A DNA stretch of 64,000 bases from the NCBI GenBank assembly GCA_037043455.1, contig JAWPHD010002630.1:184226-248225 (forward strand), in the 5' to 3' direction. This DNA comes from Cyrtodaria siliqua. Lineage: Eukaryota; Mollusca; Bivalvia; Adapedonta; Hiatellidae. The first letter of the stretch is position 1; the number at the start of each line of letters is the position of its first letter. A model generated the notes under the pieces. The model was not told the origin of the DNA. It did not search any database and saw only the letters and a list, made by a program, of their open reading frames with translations. Positions 48,295-58,915 of the stretch are shown piece by piece. The translations under genes were made by a program, and so were the position numbers.

Positions 48295-48420
48295 TAATCT
48301 TACACAAGGCAATCTTGATTTTTCAAAAACTCACAGCGTCCTGTTAGTTTTTCTTTATAACTTGAATTTGTTCAATCATTTATTAGTTATAAGAATAGTT
48401 TAAAAAAAATATTTTTTCTT
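48295..48420 (-). mobile_element. Family A MITE fragment, inverted
   Basis: CAAGGCAATCTTGATTTTTC and TCCTGTTAGTTTTTCTTTAT are the reverse complement of the right part of the copies at 8851 and 15488. The ends are decayed. Confidence 0.6.
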
Positions 48421-48473
48421 CATATTATTAACTGTTGATTATATAGAGTTTAATAACCAGTGTTTTTGAGATA

Positions 48474-48843
48474 CGGGAAATATCTCCCTCGGCAGAGAAA
48501 TGGCCCCGATATAAGAACGAGTGCAGAGCACGAGTTCTTATATCGGGGCCATTTCTCTACCGAGGGAGATATTTTCAGATGATATTTTATTAATATTTCT
48601 AATGATTTACGGCTTTTTACACCAGTTTGCACGAGAACGCCAAGACGACGTTACATCGACGTTGTAACTTCATACAAACAAAAAAAAGTGGAACCGGCAC
48701 TCTTCGTTATTTCCGTAATCGTTATTCCCTAGTGGCAGAATCTGACGACGACGTCCGTAAAACAATCCGAACATCATTCGGCGGAAAAGGCCGAGCAATG
48801 TTCCGTACTCGGAAATATCTCCCACTGGGAGATATTTCCCAGT
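48474..48843. mobile_element. MITE built on near-perfect hairpins
   Basis: 48478-48518 and 48534-48575 pair over about 41 bp with one mismatch around a 15-nt loop (GAGTGCAGAGCACGA). The right border is a second hairpin, GGAAATATCTCCC / GGGAGATATTTCC (48811-48839). GGGAAATATCTCCC thus lies at both ends of the block. The minus and plus frames at 48450-48904 are palindromic artefacts. Confidence 0.7.
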
Positions 48844-48974
48844 AGAGCAAACGAGTAGATATAGCTTTTCTATTCCCAGTATTTCCTATACAAATCACAG
48901 ACAAATATGTAATATATTGTTATATTGCACCTTATTAATAAATTTCAATGCCCAGCTGTACTGGGATTCTCTGG

Positions 48975-49075
48975 TGGCTATCAGGGTGGATGGACTATAA
49001 TCCTTAGAATTACACCACACACATACACGCAGCCACGCACGCACGCACGCATGCACACACACACACATACTTTCA
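48975..49075 (+). mobile_element. SINE 3' end with (CA)n tail
   Basis: GGGTGGATGGACTATAATCC, TTAGAATTACACCACACAC and a CA/GCAC-rich run match the shared SINE tail (4970, 25226) in plus orientation. The head is not recognisable. Confidence 0.7.
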
Positions 49076-49921
49076 ATGCTTGATGTGTGTCCTTTTAAAG
49101 TAACATGAAACTGAAATGAAAGAACTGAAATTAGTAATTTGTTTTTTTCATATTGTCGGTAACATTGTCGACACCTCTTAGGAATATTCTGAAATAGCTA
49201 GCTAGAACTTTATCTTATGGATTTGTGATCAGCGCCTGCAGTTCATTATAAAACAGGTAATCTAACATAATTTATTAAAGTACTCAATGCTGATTGCTTA
49301 TTGAGCAGGTTTCGAAACTGCTATACAATACCCCCTGACGTCAGGTACGTCAACCGTTAAGACGTCATTTTAAACGCCAGATGCATAACAACTATGCAAT
49401 GGGATGCATTATTTTTAGCGACGCTACGTTCCAAAAACACAATTAAATATGATAAAGCTGTATTTTTTCTCGTTTAGGCATAAAATGTAAGTTGTGAGAA
49501 TATTTTGGTATTTTGTGCAATCTCTCGACAAAATGTGTGTATTATGACACATAAAAATCCATATCAGATAAGAAATAATATATTTCCAGCAGGTTTATAT
49601 TGTGCGAGATCTAAATCTGGCGTTTGGGACTAAAGAAACGCATCAAAACTGCAGGCCTGTGGCCCTTGGTATCGATGAACTTCAAGTCCCGCCCACCCGG
49701 TATTGATATGGGACAATGTTATCCATGTGGAAATATTTTATCTCTTAAATACATGTTTAATATGACTTTAAAGGAACACTGATGATTACATAAATCTTGA
49801 AGTAGTTTGAAATGTTGATTGATTTATTCACCGTTAAAAATTATGTTTGTAATATGTATATTATTTTAAAGGGACACACAGCAATTGGAAACATAACGAA
49901 GAACAAGAAGCAGTCAATGAC
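49076..49921. other. AT-rich non-coding stretch
   Basis: GTGTGTCCTTTTAAA at about 49084 and TTTTAAAGGGACACAC at about 49864 look like isolated ends of TTAA-type MITEs. No gene. Confidence 0.45.
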
Positions 49922-50075
49922 TATTAGTTATTGGGTTTGTTACTGACCCCCTACAGAAATATGTGGGGTAAGTAAGATTTTATAGGGCGAGGCAATAGCC
50001 GAGTCCCCCTATATATCTGACTGACCGCACATATTTCTGTAGGGCGTCAGTAACAAACACCCAATAATTGATTAA
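49922..50075. mobile_element. Palindromic MITE, about 150 bp
   Basis: ATTGGGTTTGTTACTGACCC through CTACAGAAATATGTG on the left is inverted on the right as CACATATTTCTGTAGGG through GTAACAAACACCCAAT. The centre GGGCGAGGCAATAGCCGAGT is itself palindrome-like. Confidence 0.8.
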
Positions 50076-50306
50076 TTGCATCGAGCACCTTTTTTAAAGC
50101 AAACACCGATAGTTAACCCATTTTAATGGACGACTGGTACAGTTTAAAAACATTATCAATTTACTTATCTTGTTTGTTACTAACGCCTTAAAGAACTATT
50201 TGCAAATGATTTAAACTTTGAATCGGAATTGTAGTCCATATTGTTTTAGTGACCCTCTTTGAAATCTACTGACCCACTATAGAATAAGAGAGGGTCACCA
50301 TGCGAG

Positions 50307-51726
50307 GTGGAATACAGCTATATGATGGCCGAAGCAGTCAATGACAGCTATATGATGATGGCCGATGAACGACATTCAGAAGCAGTCAGTGACAGCTATA
50401 TGATGGATGATGAAGGACATTTAGAAGCAGTCAATGACAGCTATATGATGGCCGATGAAGGACATTCAGAAGCAGTCAATGACAGCTATATGATGGCCGA
50501 TGAAGGACATTCAGAAGCAGTCAATGACAGCTATATTATGGATGATGATGGACATTCAGAAGCAGTCAATGACAGCTATATGATGGCTGATGAAGGACAT
50601 TCAGAAGCAGTCATGATGGCCGATGAACGTCATTCAGAAGCAGTCAATGACAGCTATATGATGGCTGATGAAGGTCATTCAGACACAGTCAATGACAGCT
50701 ATATGATGGCCGATGAAGGACATTCAGAAGCAGTTAATGACAGCTATATGATGGCCGAGGAAGGACATTCAGAAGCAGTCAATGACAGCTATATATGATG
50801 GATGATGAAGGACATTTAAAAGCAGTCAATGACAGCTATATGACGGCTGATGAAGGACATTCAGAAGCAGTCAATGACAGCTATATGATGGCCGATGAAG
50901 GACATTCAGAAGCAGTCAATGACAGCTATATGATGGCCGATGAAGGACATTCAGAAGCAGTCAATGACAGCTATATGATGGATGATGAAGGACATTCAGA
51001 AGCAGTCAATGACAGCTATATGATGACCGATGAAGGACATTCAGAAGCAGTCAATGACAGCTATATGATGATGGCCGATGAACGACATTCAGAAGCAGTC
51101 AGTGACAGCTATATGATGGATGATGAAGGACATTCAGAAGCAGTCAATGACAGCTATATGATGGCCGATGAAGGACATTCAGAAGCAGTCAATGACAGCT
51201 ATATGATGGCCGATGAAGGACATTCAGAAGCAGTCAATGACAGCTATATTATGGATGATGAAGGACATTCAGAAGCAGTCAATGACAGCTATATGATGGC
51301 CGATGAAGGACGTTCAGAAGCAGTCAATGACAGCTATATGATGGCTGATGAAGGACATTCAGAAGCAGTCAATGACAGCTATATGATGGCCAATGAAGGA
51401 CATTCAGAAGCAGTCAGTGACAGCTATATATGATGGCTGATGAAGGACATTCAGAAGCAGTCAATGACAGCTATATGATGCCTGATGAAGGATATTCAGA
51501 AGCAGTCAATGACAGCTATATATGATGGATGATGAAGGACATTTAAAAGCAGTCAATGACAGCTATATGATGGCTGATGAAGGACATTCAGAAGCAGTCA
51601 ATGACAGCTATATGATGGCCGATGAAGGACATTCAGAAGCAGTCGTTGACAGCTATATGATGGATGATGAAGGACATTCAGAAGCAGTCAATGACAGCTA
51701 TATGATGGCCGATGAAGGACATTTTT
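50307..51726 (+). repeat. 45-bp minisatellite with coding-like 15-residue repeat
   Basis: About 31 copies of a 45-bp unit read MMADEGHSEAVNDSY on the plus strand in an acidic repeat. Changes such as GCC/GCT are silent, and A/D exchange is common. Three units carry an extra dinucleotide (CTATATATGATGG near 50788, 51424 and 51516), each shifting the frame and meeting TGA, so the reading is split into 163-, 212- and 68-residue pieces. The last unit ends in TGA (51726-51728), and AATAAA follows at about 51763. Upstream the frame begins within GCGAGGTGGAATACAGC with no clear signal peptide or domain. It could be a broken repetitive protein gene or a satellite that is open by period alone. I favour the second. 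Confidence 0.85.
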
Positions 51727-51957
51727 GAGTAAAAGGACTAGGAGTATATATACTTTTATGTGAATAAACACTTTTAATAATAACACTTGCAAACTCCTGT
51801 TATTCTGCCAAAAATCATTTAACCCAAATGAGAATAACAAATGCACTACTAGACATCATACTAATACTTCCTACCACGTTTAATGAAAATTGGATGAAAA
51901 ATATAGAACTTAAGAGGAAACACTTAAAGATAATGAACTGAGAGTTCTGAAACAAGA

Positions 51958-52100
51958 AACAAGAGGCCCATGAGGGCCTGTGGACGCTCTACTGGCTAAA
52001 ATGCTCTTATATCAAGGGTTGTCATCATAAAATTCCCATCAATACGTCTTTTAAAACATGGCAAAAAATACCCACAAAACAACAACACCCACAACAGAAA
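51958..52100 (+). mobile_element. 5' end of a Helentron/pearl-like element
   Basis: AACAAGAG (51958-51965) overlaps a perfect hairpin, AGGCCC-ATGA-GGGCCT (51964-51979), then GTGGACGCTCTACTGGCTAA, closely matching 34008. The stem is the same but the loop differs. Confidence 0.65.
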
Positions 52101-52141
52101 CTAATAAACCCTTGACCCATGCTAACAATTTAAACAAGCGG

Positions 52142-52312
52142 CCCTAGTTCTCATTTTATATGGTTATATAGGAACTCGAGGAACAACAATTGTATAAAAT
52201 AGGTTTTGACCGCCTGTACAGGGACTCCTTTATGTAGGCAGATAATACCCATTTCATATAATTGTTGTGCCTCAAGCCCCTAAATAACCATACAAAATTA
52301 GAACTAGGGGTT
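52142..52312. mobile_element. Foldback MITE, about 170 bp
   Basis: CCCTAGTTCTCATTTTATAT through AACAACAATTGTATAAAA is inverted at about 52248-52310 (TTTCATATAATTGTTGTGCC ... AATTAGAACTAGGGG). Arms of about 60 bp surround a short centre. No coding content. Confidence 0.75.
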
Positions 52313-52880
52313 CTTTTTAGTGAAAACAGATGTCTCCCCTACAGGAGAAAGGGCCATAAATCCGCCAAATATCATTAAACTGGAACACAGCGAAGACATC
52401 TGCAACTAGGCTTGGTAATGGTCATCCCTATTAAGTTTCATGGAAATCCAGGCAGCTGATTAGGAGTAGTAGGGACAAAGCTTATGTATTAAAACCTTTA
52501 AAGACACATTTCGAGCCTATTGTATTTGGGGGGGAGAGAATTTCTATAGGTAACTGTAAATCACTGTTAGAAATACATTTGCACAAGGAAATTGAGATTA
52601 TTAGGTTTTTGTCAAAGGATGAGGCCCGTCCCATAAAGAGTATAATAATGTAGTAAAAATTATAACCGTTTTGCATTTTATGTGCATTTGTATATACGTT
52701 AAAACAATTATGCATAGATGGATTTTCTTAAAAGACCCGTGTTAACTATTAATAGTTTTTGTATTTTTAGCACAATATACTCTATTATCAGTTACTTCTC
52801 TGCCATGTTTTAGTAAATCTCAAATGCAAGAAACTCATCGGGACTTCAAAATTCAAAAATCGTTGTCATCTGTCAGTGTT
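52313..52880. other. Non-coding stretch with degraded core repeats
   Basis: GGGCCATAAATCCGCCAAAT near 52350 and CATGGAAATCCAGGCAGCTG near 52440 are old core units of the type at 53505. Nothing else. Confidence 0.5.
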
Positions 52881-52995
52881 TTTGGTCACTTGAGCCGAAG
52901 GCTCAATGTGATGTTTAGGAACCACTCTTCAACCGTCGTCCGTCCGTTGTCTGTCCGTCGTCGTCGTTATATTTTGCTTCTTATCACTTCTAGTT
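52881..52995. mobile_element. Element end: hairpin plus (GTCC)-rich block
   Basis: TGAGCC-GAA-GGCTCA (52891-52905) is a tight hairpin next to GTCGTCCGTCCGTTGTCTGT. A hairpin near an ACGG/CCGT microsatellite is typical of the terminal part of the pearl-like repeats. The 63-residue frame here is a by-product. Confidence 0.6.
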
Positions 52996-53029
52996 CGTGT
53001 GTTGTTGTTTGTTAATTGATATTAATAAT

Positions 53030-53375
53030 AACAAGAGAATCGGTAGAACCGATGGATGCATCCCGAAAGTTACACAAAAAAAAGTAATGTTTAGTGTGAG
53101 TGCTTCCTTATTCAAAATGAATCCGTATGGAACTCTATTATGCTCCGGATAAGATTTTTCAAAAAAGGGAGATAATTAAAAAAAGTAGTGAAGCTAGAGT
53201 TATGCTTCCTATGAACTGCACTCTGTCTGATTGTCCTAATCATTCACACAAACTTTAATCAAGCATACTTTTTGAGTTATGCTCCGGACAAAAAGTGTGA
53301 CGAGCGGACGCACACACGGACAGACGGAAAAAGCGGCGACTATATGCTCCCCCATAATAAACAATCTAGTGTTTT
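53030..53375 (+). mobile_element. Short Helentron/pearl-like element
   Basis: AACAAGAG (53030-53037) precedes a 6-bp hairpin, ATCGGT-AGA-ACCGAT (53039-53053). One core region with TTATGCTCCGG follows, then ACGGACAGACGGAAAAAGCG and ACTATATGCTCCCCCATAAT at the 3' end. About 345 bp. Confidence 0.6.
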
Positions 53376-53504
53376 TAGTTACAATATATTTTATATAAAA
53401 AACAAAGGTAATAGTAAATGAAAAGAAAAAAACTGTGATGGGGCCTCAATATAATGTCTCTGTGGTAATCAGTCAGCGAGAAGTAAGCAGTTAAAAAGCA
53501 TGCT

Positions 53505-55690
53505 ATCCATGATTTTTCAACGACTACAATCAGCTGGGAAATGTGTCTTTAAAGAGCTGTAACTCCACCAAAAATCATTCAACCAGAACAAGACAATGAT
53601 ATATGCAACCAAGTATCGTTGAAAGCCAAATGGTGGTTGAGGAGAACTAGTCCAGACAAAGTTTGTGTATTAAAACGTTTTAAAGAGCCACAACGCCACC
53701 AAATATCATTCAACCGGAACACAACAACGATATTCGCAACTAAGGCTTGGTACTGATCATTCCTGCCAAGTTTCATTGAAATCCGACCAGAGGTTCGGGG
53801 AAACTAGTCTGGATAAAGTTTGTGTATAAGGGGCCATAACTCTGTCAAAAATGATTAAACCAGAACATGTGCAACTAGGCTTGGTACTGATCATTCCTGC
53901 CAAGTTTCGTTCAAATCCAGCCAGGGGTTCAGGAGAACTAGTCTGTACAAAGTTAGTGTATTAAAACCTTTAAAGGGCCACCAAAAATCATTCAACTGGA
54001 ACACAGCGATGACATGCATAACTAGGCTTGATACTGATCATCCTTGCCAAGTTTCGTTGAAATTCGATCAAGGGTTCAGCAGCACTAGTCCGGACAAAGT
54101 TTGTGTATTAAAACCGGTGTAAAGGGCCATAACTCCACCAAAATTCTTTCAACTGGAACACAGTGACGATATGCACAACTATGCATGGTACTGATCATCC
54201 CTGCAATGTTTCTCTTAAATCCGGCCAGAGGTTCAGGAGAACTAGTCCGGATTAATAAATGAAGGTGTTAGAGTGTTTACAAGTCAGAATATGGTGTTTT
54301 TCAGCAAATCAAGGGCCATAACTCCGGTTAAACTATTCCAGTCTGGCTGGTTTTCAAACTTGTCCGAGCTTTCATTGATATTAACAATCTGGCAAAATTT
54401 GGTAAAGATCAAATAAATGATAGGTAGTTGATAATAAATGAAGGTGCTATATAAGAGTGTAAACAAGGCTTAATATCGCATTTTTCAGCAAAACAAGGCC
54501 CATGACTATTGTGTTACTAATCTGATCTGGCTGGCTTTCGAACCCATCCGAGCTTCCATTAATGTACATACACTGACAAAGTTTCGTTCAAATCCAGCCA
54601 GTGGTTCAGGAGAACTAGTCTGTACAAAGTTAGTGTATTAAAACCTTTAAAGGGCCACCAAAAATCATTCAACTGGAACACAGCGATGACATGCATAACT
54701 AGGCTTGATACTGATCATCCTTGCCAAGTTTCGTTGAAATTCGATCAAGGGTTCAGCAGCACTAGTCCGGACAAAGTTTGTGTATTAAAACCGGTGTAAA
54801 GGGCCATAACTCCACCAAAATTCTTTCAACTGGAACACAGTGACGATATGCACAACTATGCATGGTACTGATCATCCCTGCAATGTTTCTCTTAAATCCG
54901 GCCAGAGGTTCAGGAGAACTAGTCCGGATTAATAAATGAAGGTGTTAGAGTGTTTACAAGTCAGAATATGGTGTTTTTCAGCAAATCAAGGGCCATAACT
55001 CCGGTTAAACTATTCCAGTCTGGCTGGTTTTCAAACTTGTCCGAGCTTTCATTGATATTAACAATCTGGCAAAATTTGGTAAAGATCAAATAAATGATAG
55101 GTAGTTGATAATAAATGAAGGTGCTATATAAGAGTGTAAACAAGGCTTAATATCGCATTTTTCAGCAAAACAAGGCCCATGACTATTGTGTTTCTAATCT
55201 GATCTGGCTGGCTTTCGAACCCATCCGAGCTTTCATTAATGTACATACACTGACAAAGTTTCGTAAAGATCAAATGCAAAATGAAGGTGCTAGAGTGTAA
55301 ACAAGGCTTAATATGGCATTTTTCAGCAAAACAAGGGCCATAACTCTGGTGTTACTAATCCGATCTGGCAGGTTTTCAAAGTCATGCAAGTTTCTATTGA
55401 TATAAATAAACTGGTTAAGTTTCGTAAAGATCAAATACAAAATAAAGGTGCTAGAGTATAAACAAGGCTTAATATGGCATTTTTCAGCAAAACAAGGGCC
55501 GTAACTCTGGTGTTACTAATCCGATCTTGCTTGTTTTCAAAATCGCCCGAGCTTTCATTGATATAAAGACACTGGTAAAGTTTTGTAAAGCTACGAGTAA
55601 TAATGAAGTCCCTATTGCGTAAACAAGACAAAAGTTAACGGACAACAGACAACTTGCCATCGCCTAAGCTCTGAGCTCTGAGCTAAAAAT
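53505..55690. repeat. Tandem cores of GGGCCATAACTCC type
   Basis: Two kinds of core alternate: about 160-bp units with ATTCAACTGGAACACAGCGA, TACTGATCATCCCTGCCAAG and GAGAACTAGTC; and about 170-190-bp units with TTTTTCAGCAAAACAAGGGC, TAATCCGATCTGGC and AGCTTTCATTGATAT. The 3' edge is CTTGCCATCGCCTAAGCTCT followed by repeated AGCTCTG. It contains the 677-bp duplication listed separately. Small minus frames are repeat artefacts. Confidence 0.88.
53908..55261. repeat. 677-bp direct duplication, nearly identical
   Basis: The segment from CGTTCAAATCCAGCCAG at 53908 is repeated from 54585 with only about three differences seen (for example GGGG versus GTGG just after the start). AAGTTTCGT occurs at the start, junction and end, so slippage or unequal exchange at this word may have created it. 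An assembly artefact is also possible. Confidence 0.88.
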
Positions 55691-57003
55691 AAATTGTTCA
55701 AGGGTAAAATAATTATCAAAATCGGATGACAAAGAAGATATGATTATTTGAAGCTTCTCTATAATAGGATATGGAATCCGCCATTTTGACAACTATGACA
55801 TCACAGTTCTACATTACCATATATGGAATATTTGCAATATGTTAATTGACTGATATAAAGGGAGAAAATCACACCAAAGGTATGCAAAATAAGTACACTA
55901 AAGTATAATGCACTTTATATGGCTATAGTTAAGGATTTAACATTCATTTGCAGGGATTTGCTTTGCTTTAAATGATATCTACCAGTGTGTTAATTAACTA
56001 TGATGTCATTATTTCTTAAAATGGCTCTCCCATATCTATTTTAGAATAACCTTCAAAAGGTCATATTTTCTTTGTTTATTATCTGATTTTGATCATTCTT
56101 TCACCTTTTTCCACGTGTTTCAGAACTCGCAATAATGAAGATTGTAGATGGCTCTGTCATAGTACTTCATTCCCTTTAATTTACACATGAAACAGAAAAT
56201 CCTGTAAATCTGCCAAAAACCATTCAACCATAACGCCTTGACAATATGCGCTATAAGACATCATACTGATAACTTCCTACAAAGTTTTATAAAAATCGAA
56301 AGAAAACTTTAAGGAGTAGAGCGGAAATGCTTAACATTTGAAAAACTTCCAAGCCACATATGTAATTTCACCAAAAATTCATCAAACAGTAAATGCCTTG
56401 ACAATAAGCGCTACTAGACATCATACTGAATGTAGAATGGTTGCCCTCACAGTCTATATGTAATATTTATAGCACACTTTTTCGAGTATATGCGATTTAT
56501 ACGATAAGTTATCTTAAATGTCACATTTACTTAACTGTCACATTTATTACACAAAAGCCGCAACCTTGATTGAACTTTTATTATTGGTGCAATATAATTA
56601 CCAGTAATATGCAAACACAATGTTTTCTCTGAACTATTCTTATAATTAATATTATTACAAAATGCATGTTATCTCGAAAAGTCTAACGGGACGCCGCGAG
56701 TTTTAAAACAAAATGTAATCAAGATTGCCGTGTGTCCCTTTCAAAATGCATACAGTACGCATTTAGCGAGAATATAGATAACAAAATTACACCATAATTT
56801 GCTCCTGAAAGTTTTAACACGTTCTTTAAAGCGGTGACAGAATGTGGTCTGATTATCAAATTGACCTTTTTTTCAATTTTATTTGATGAATCTGTTAAAA
56901 ATATATTGATGAATTTTCAAACGATATTTCGTCACAATTGTACATTCCATTTAAAAGATACGAGGTTCGTTTAGTGTACAGTCACATCATGCATGTTACC
57001 TTT
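55691..57003. other. AT-rich non-coding stretch upstream of the Crypton-type exon
   Basis: No earlier exon of the gene at 57322 was recognised. A decayed family A MITE lies at about 56560-56745 (ATTGGTGCAATATAATTACC; AATCAAGATTGCCGTGTGTC). GGGCCATAAC-type cores near 56200-56400 are very diverged. Confidence 0.5.
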
Positions 57004-57200
57004 TACAATCAAACCTGGTTAAGAGACCACTTCTATTAAGAGACCATCTGCTTTAAGAGAACACCGTTTCAGTTCCCAATTGTATTGTTTTAAATTAAAA
57101 TGCAACTGTATTAAGAGACCACCTGTGTTTAGAAACCACCTGTGTTTAGAGACCATTTTTCTCTCCCCTTTAGTGATCTCTTAATACAGGTTTGACTGTA
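57004..57200. mobile_element. MITE with TACARTCAAACCTG ends
   Basis: TACAATCAAACCTGGTTAAG at the left is inverted at the right as CTTAATACAGGTTTGACTGT (ending 57200). AAGAGACCAC words repeat inside. No ORF. It lies just before the acceptor of the next exon, inside the presumed intron. Confidence 0.75.
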
Positions 57201-57321
57201 TTTGTACTGAATTTTCAAGACTGCTAGTATTGCAGACTTTTGAAGCATCTGATCTGTAGTTGTAACCGTACAGTTACAACCCGTTTACAGTTTGTACTAA
57301 ATCGGTGTGTTCTTCTTTCAG

Positions 57322-58262
57322 GACCCCGTTGCCTGGCAACGTTTTTCGAGTTGTATCTACAGGCGTTAGGAAACGAAGGCCGATTCTACCGACGGTCTCT
57401 TGACGGAGAATCCGTCAGATATTCGGATCAACCGGTCGGCGTCAACAAGTTGGATAAATTCATGAAACGGATAGCTGAACTCGGAGATATTAAAGGTAAC
57501 TTTACCAATCACAGCGGCAAACGAACATGGGCTTCCAGTTTGTATGACGCTAACACTGACGAACAGGAAATCATGTCCAGGACCGGTCACAGATCCGTTA
57601 ATGCTGTTCGTAAATACAAATCTGACAGTGTACGCAAGCGGACATCAACTGTCTTAAATCCAGTGAGTGAAACTAGTGTTTCCGAAAGGAATTGAATGTT
57701 GTTTAACGGCTCATCAACACAGTACAGGTTATTTAGAGCCGCCCCAGAGAGAGGGGAAGGATACATAGGAATCCGGGAACCTGCCCTACTCTTATTATCG
57801 AATAGATTCCTATGGTTCTTTAACGTGCTCGGAGGATAGACCGATACACGGGACCGCCCGGTTTACGTCCCCATCCGACGGACGTCAGGCTAAGGAAAAG
57901 TGTCTTGCCCAAGAACACACCGACGGAACTCAGTGGCACCACGGAGGATTGAACCCGGGGCCTCCGGTTACAAATCTGCCGCGCTACTGACTGCGCCACG
58001 CCAGCCCCACGTTTCCGAAAGGGAAAACTGTGAACAAAATGTTAGTAAATTTTCTAAAATTGAAAACCTTGAAAAAGCTGATCTTAAAAGCATTCAGCAG
58101 AATGTTCAGCTCGCTGGCGATGGGATGATATTTCGAGCATACACGAGACCAAATCTCAGACCGGTTCCAAGGAAAATGAAGAGCCAGATACCCCTGCGTT
58201 TCTTAAGGATTTTACATCGACTTCAAGAAATGTTCAGTTTACAGGATAGGATGTACATTTAA
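57322..58262 (+). CDS. Last exon of a Crypton-type tyrosine recombinase (DUF3504-like) gene, split by a SINE
   Basis: A pyrimidine-rich tract and CAG (57319-57321) give a good 3' splice site, and the exon opens in the frame reading PRCLATFFELYLQAL. The conserved core follows: NHSGKRT (57507-57527), DEQEIMSRTGHRS and AVRKYK (tyrosine codon 57615-57617). The H-x-x-R, GHR and Y spacing is that of the catalytic C-terminal half of Crypton tyrosine recombinases and of their host-domesticated relatives (ZMYM, QRICH1, KIAA1958-type proteins). The N-terminal catalytic arginine would lie in an upstream exon not found here. A SINE with a 12-bp target duplication interrupts the exon at 57690-58010; the open frame would stop just inside it. 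The same frame resumes after it to TAA at 58260-58262, and AATAAA follows at 58327. The conserved core is intact, so a shortened product is conceivable. Whether this is a mobile Crypton or a host gene is undecided. Confidence 0.8.
57690..58010 (-). mobile_element. SINE inserted in the Crypton-type exon
   Basis: On the minus strand, the head at 58010 reads GGGGCTGGCGTGGCGCAGTC (A box) and GGCCCCGGGTTCAATCC (B box, near 57950). The body ends in a tail of GCCGTTAAACAACATTCAAT type. GTTTCCGAAAGG flanks it perfectly (57678-57689 and 58011-58022). Insert plus one duplication is 333 bp, a multiple of 3, but stop codons lie inside. The copy at 59948 is closely similar. Confidence 0.92.
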
Positions 58263-58326
58263 CTTATGGTTTTAAAGTGTGTTAAAAGTTTAAAAACTAT
58301 TTGACTTTAAACAGTGTACTTTCAAG

Positions 58327-58332
58327 AATAAA
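58327..58332 (+). terminator. Poly(A) signal AATAAA
   Basis: AATAAA lies 65 bp after the stop of the Crypton-type exon. Position and strand fit; use is not shown. Confidence 0.45.
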
Positions 58333-58661
58333 CTATAATTATCTTGAATTTATCATTTGAAACTGACTGTTATGATTCAGAGAAGTTTGATAAAATGTTC
58401 TTTTTGAGTATGTTTCCACAATTAACAGATTTTACTTGCAAAGAAAATCATGTTTGTGTTTGGTACATGTTGAATTACGAGGTTTATCGGCATATAACGA
58501 GCAATCATTTCATATAAATTGGATTTTAAAAAACGAACAATTATTTCATGAAAAAGCTGATTTGATCCTTAATAAAAATCAATGTTGGTACTCTTGTTTT
58601 CACTATTTCCTGTTATTTAACTCGCAAAGGAACGCCCTTTAAAAAGGGTCATTTGGTACAC
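58333..58661. other. AT-rich non-coding stretch
   Basis: No supported feature. Confidence 0.45.
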
Positions 58662-58802
58662 CATGGTATAACTGCATGCCAAATCTGTCAGTTATAGCAC
58701 GACTGAAATATACAGGCAGTTATTGCACGGTCTAGGCCTTCAGGTTTATGAAAATTATATCATAAGCAGGAACAAACGAAAACCATTAGAGCTATGGTAC
58801 AA
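58662..58802. repeat. Dispersed repeat, matches 15168-15300
   Basis: ACCATGGTATAACTGC through AAACCATTAGAGCTATGGTA is shared with 15168-15300. Confidence 0.7.
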
Positions 58803-58915
58803 GTATAGAATAGAGCATGATTTTTGCACGTGTACGGGGAGATAATGCACGAGCGTTAGCGAGTGAATTATCGACCGCACACATGCAAGACTCATGCTCT
58901 ATTGTATTTATATCT
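58803..58915. mobile_element. Palindromic MITE with GAGCGTTAGCGAG centre
   Basis: AATAGAGCATGATTTTTGCA and its inverted partner TGCAAGACTCATGCTCTATT enclose GATAATGCACGAGCGTTAGC and GAATTATCG. It lies directly against the repeat at 58662 and may be part of the same element. Confidence 0.7.

Noticed and set aside
54284..55143. Identical 60-residue minus-strand frames
   Set aside because: They are the same sequence in the two halves of the 677-bp duplication and are made of core repeat.
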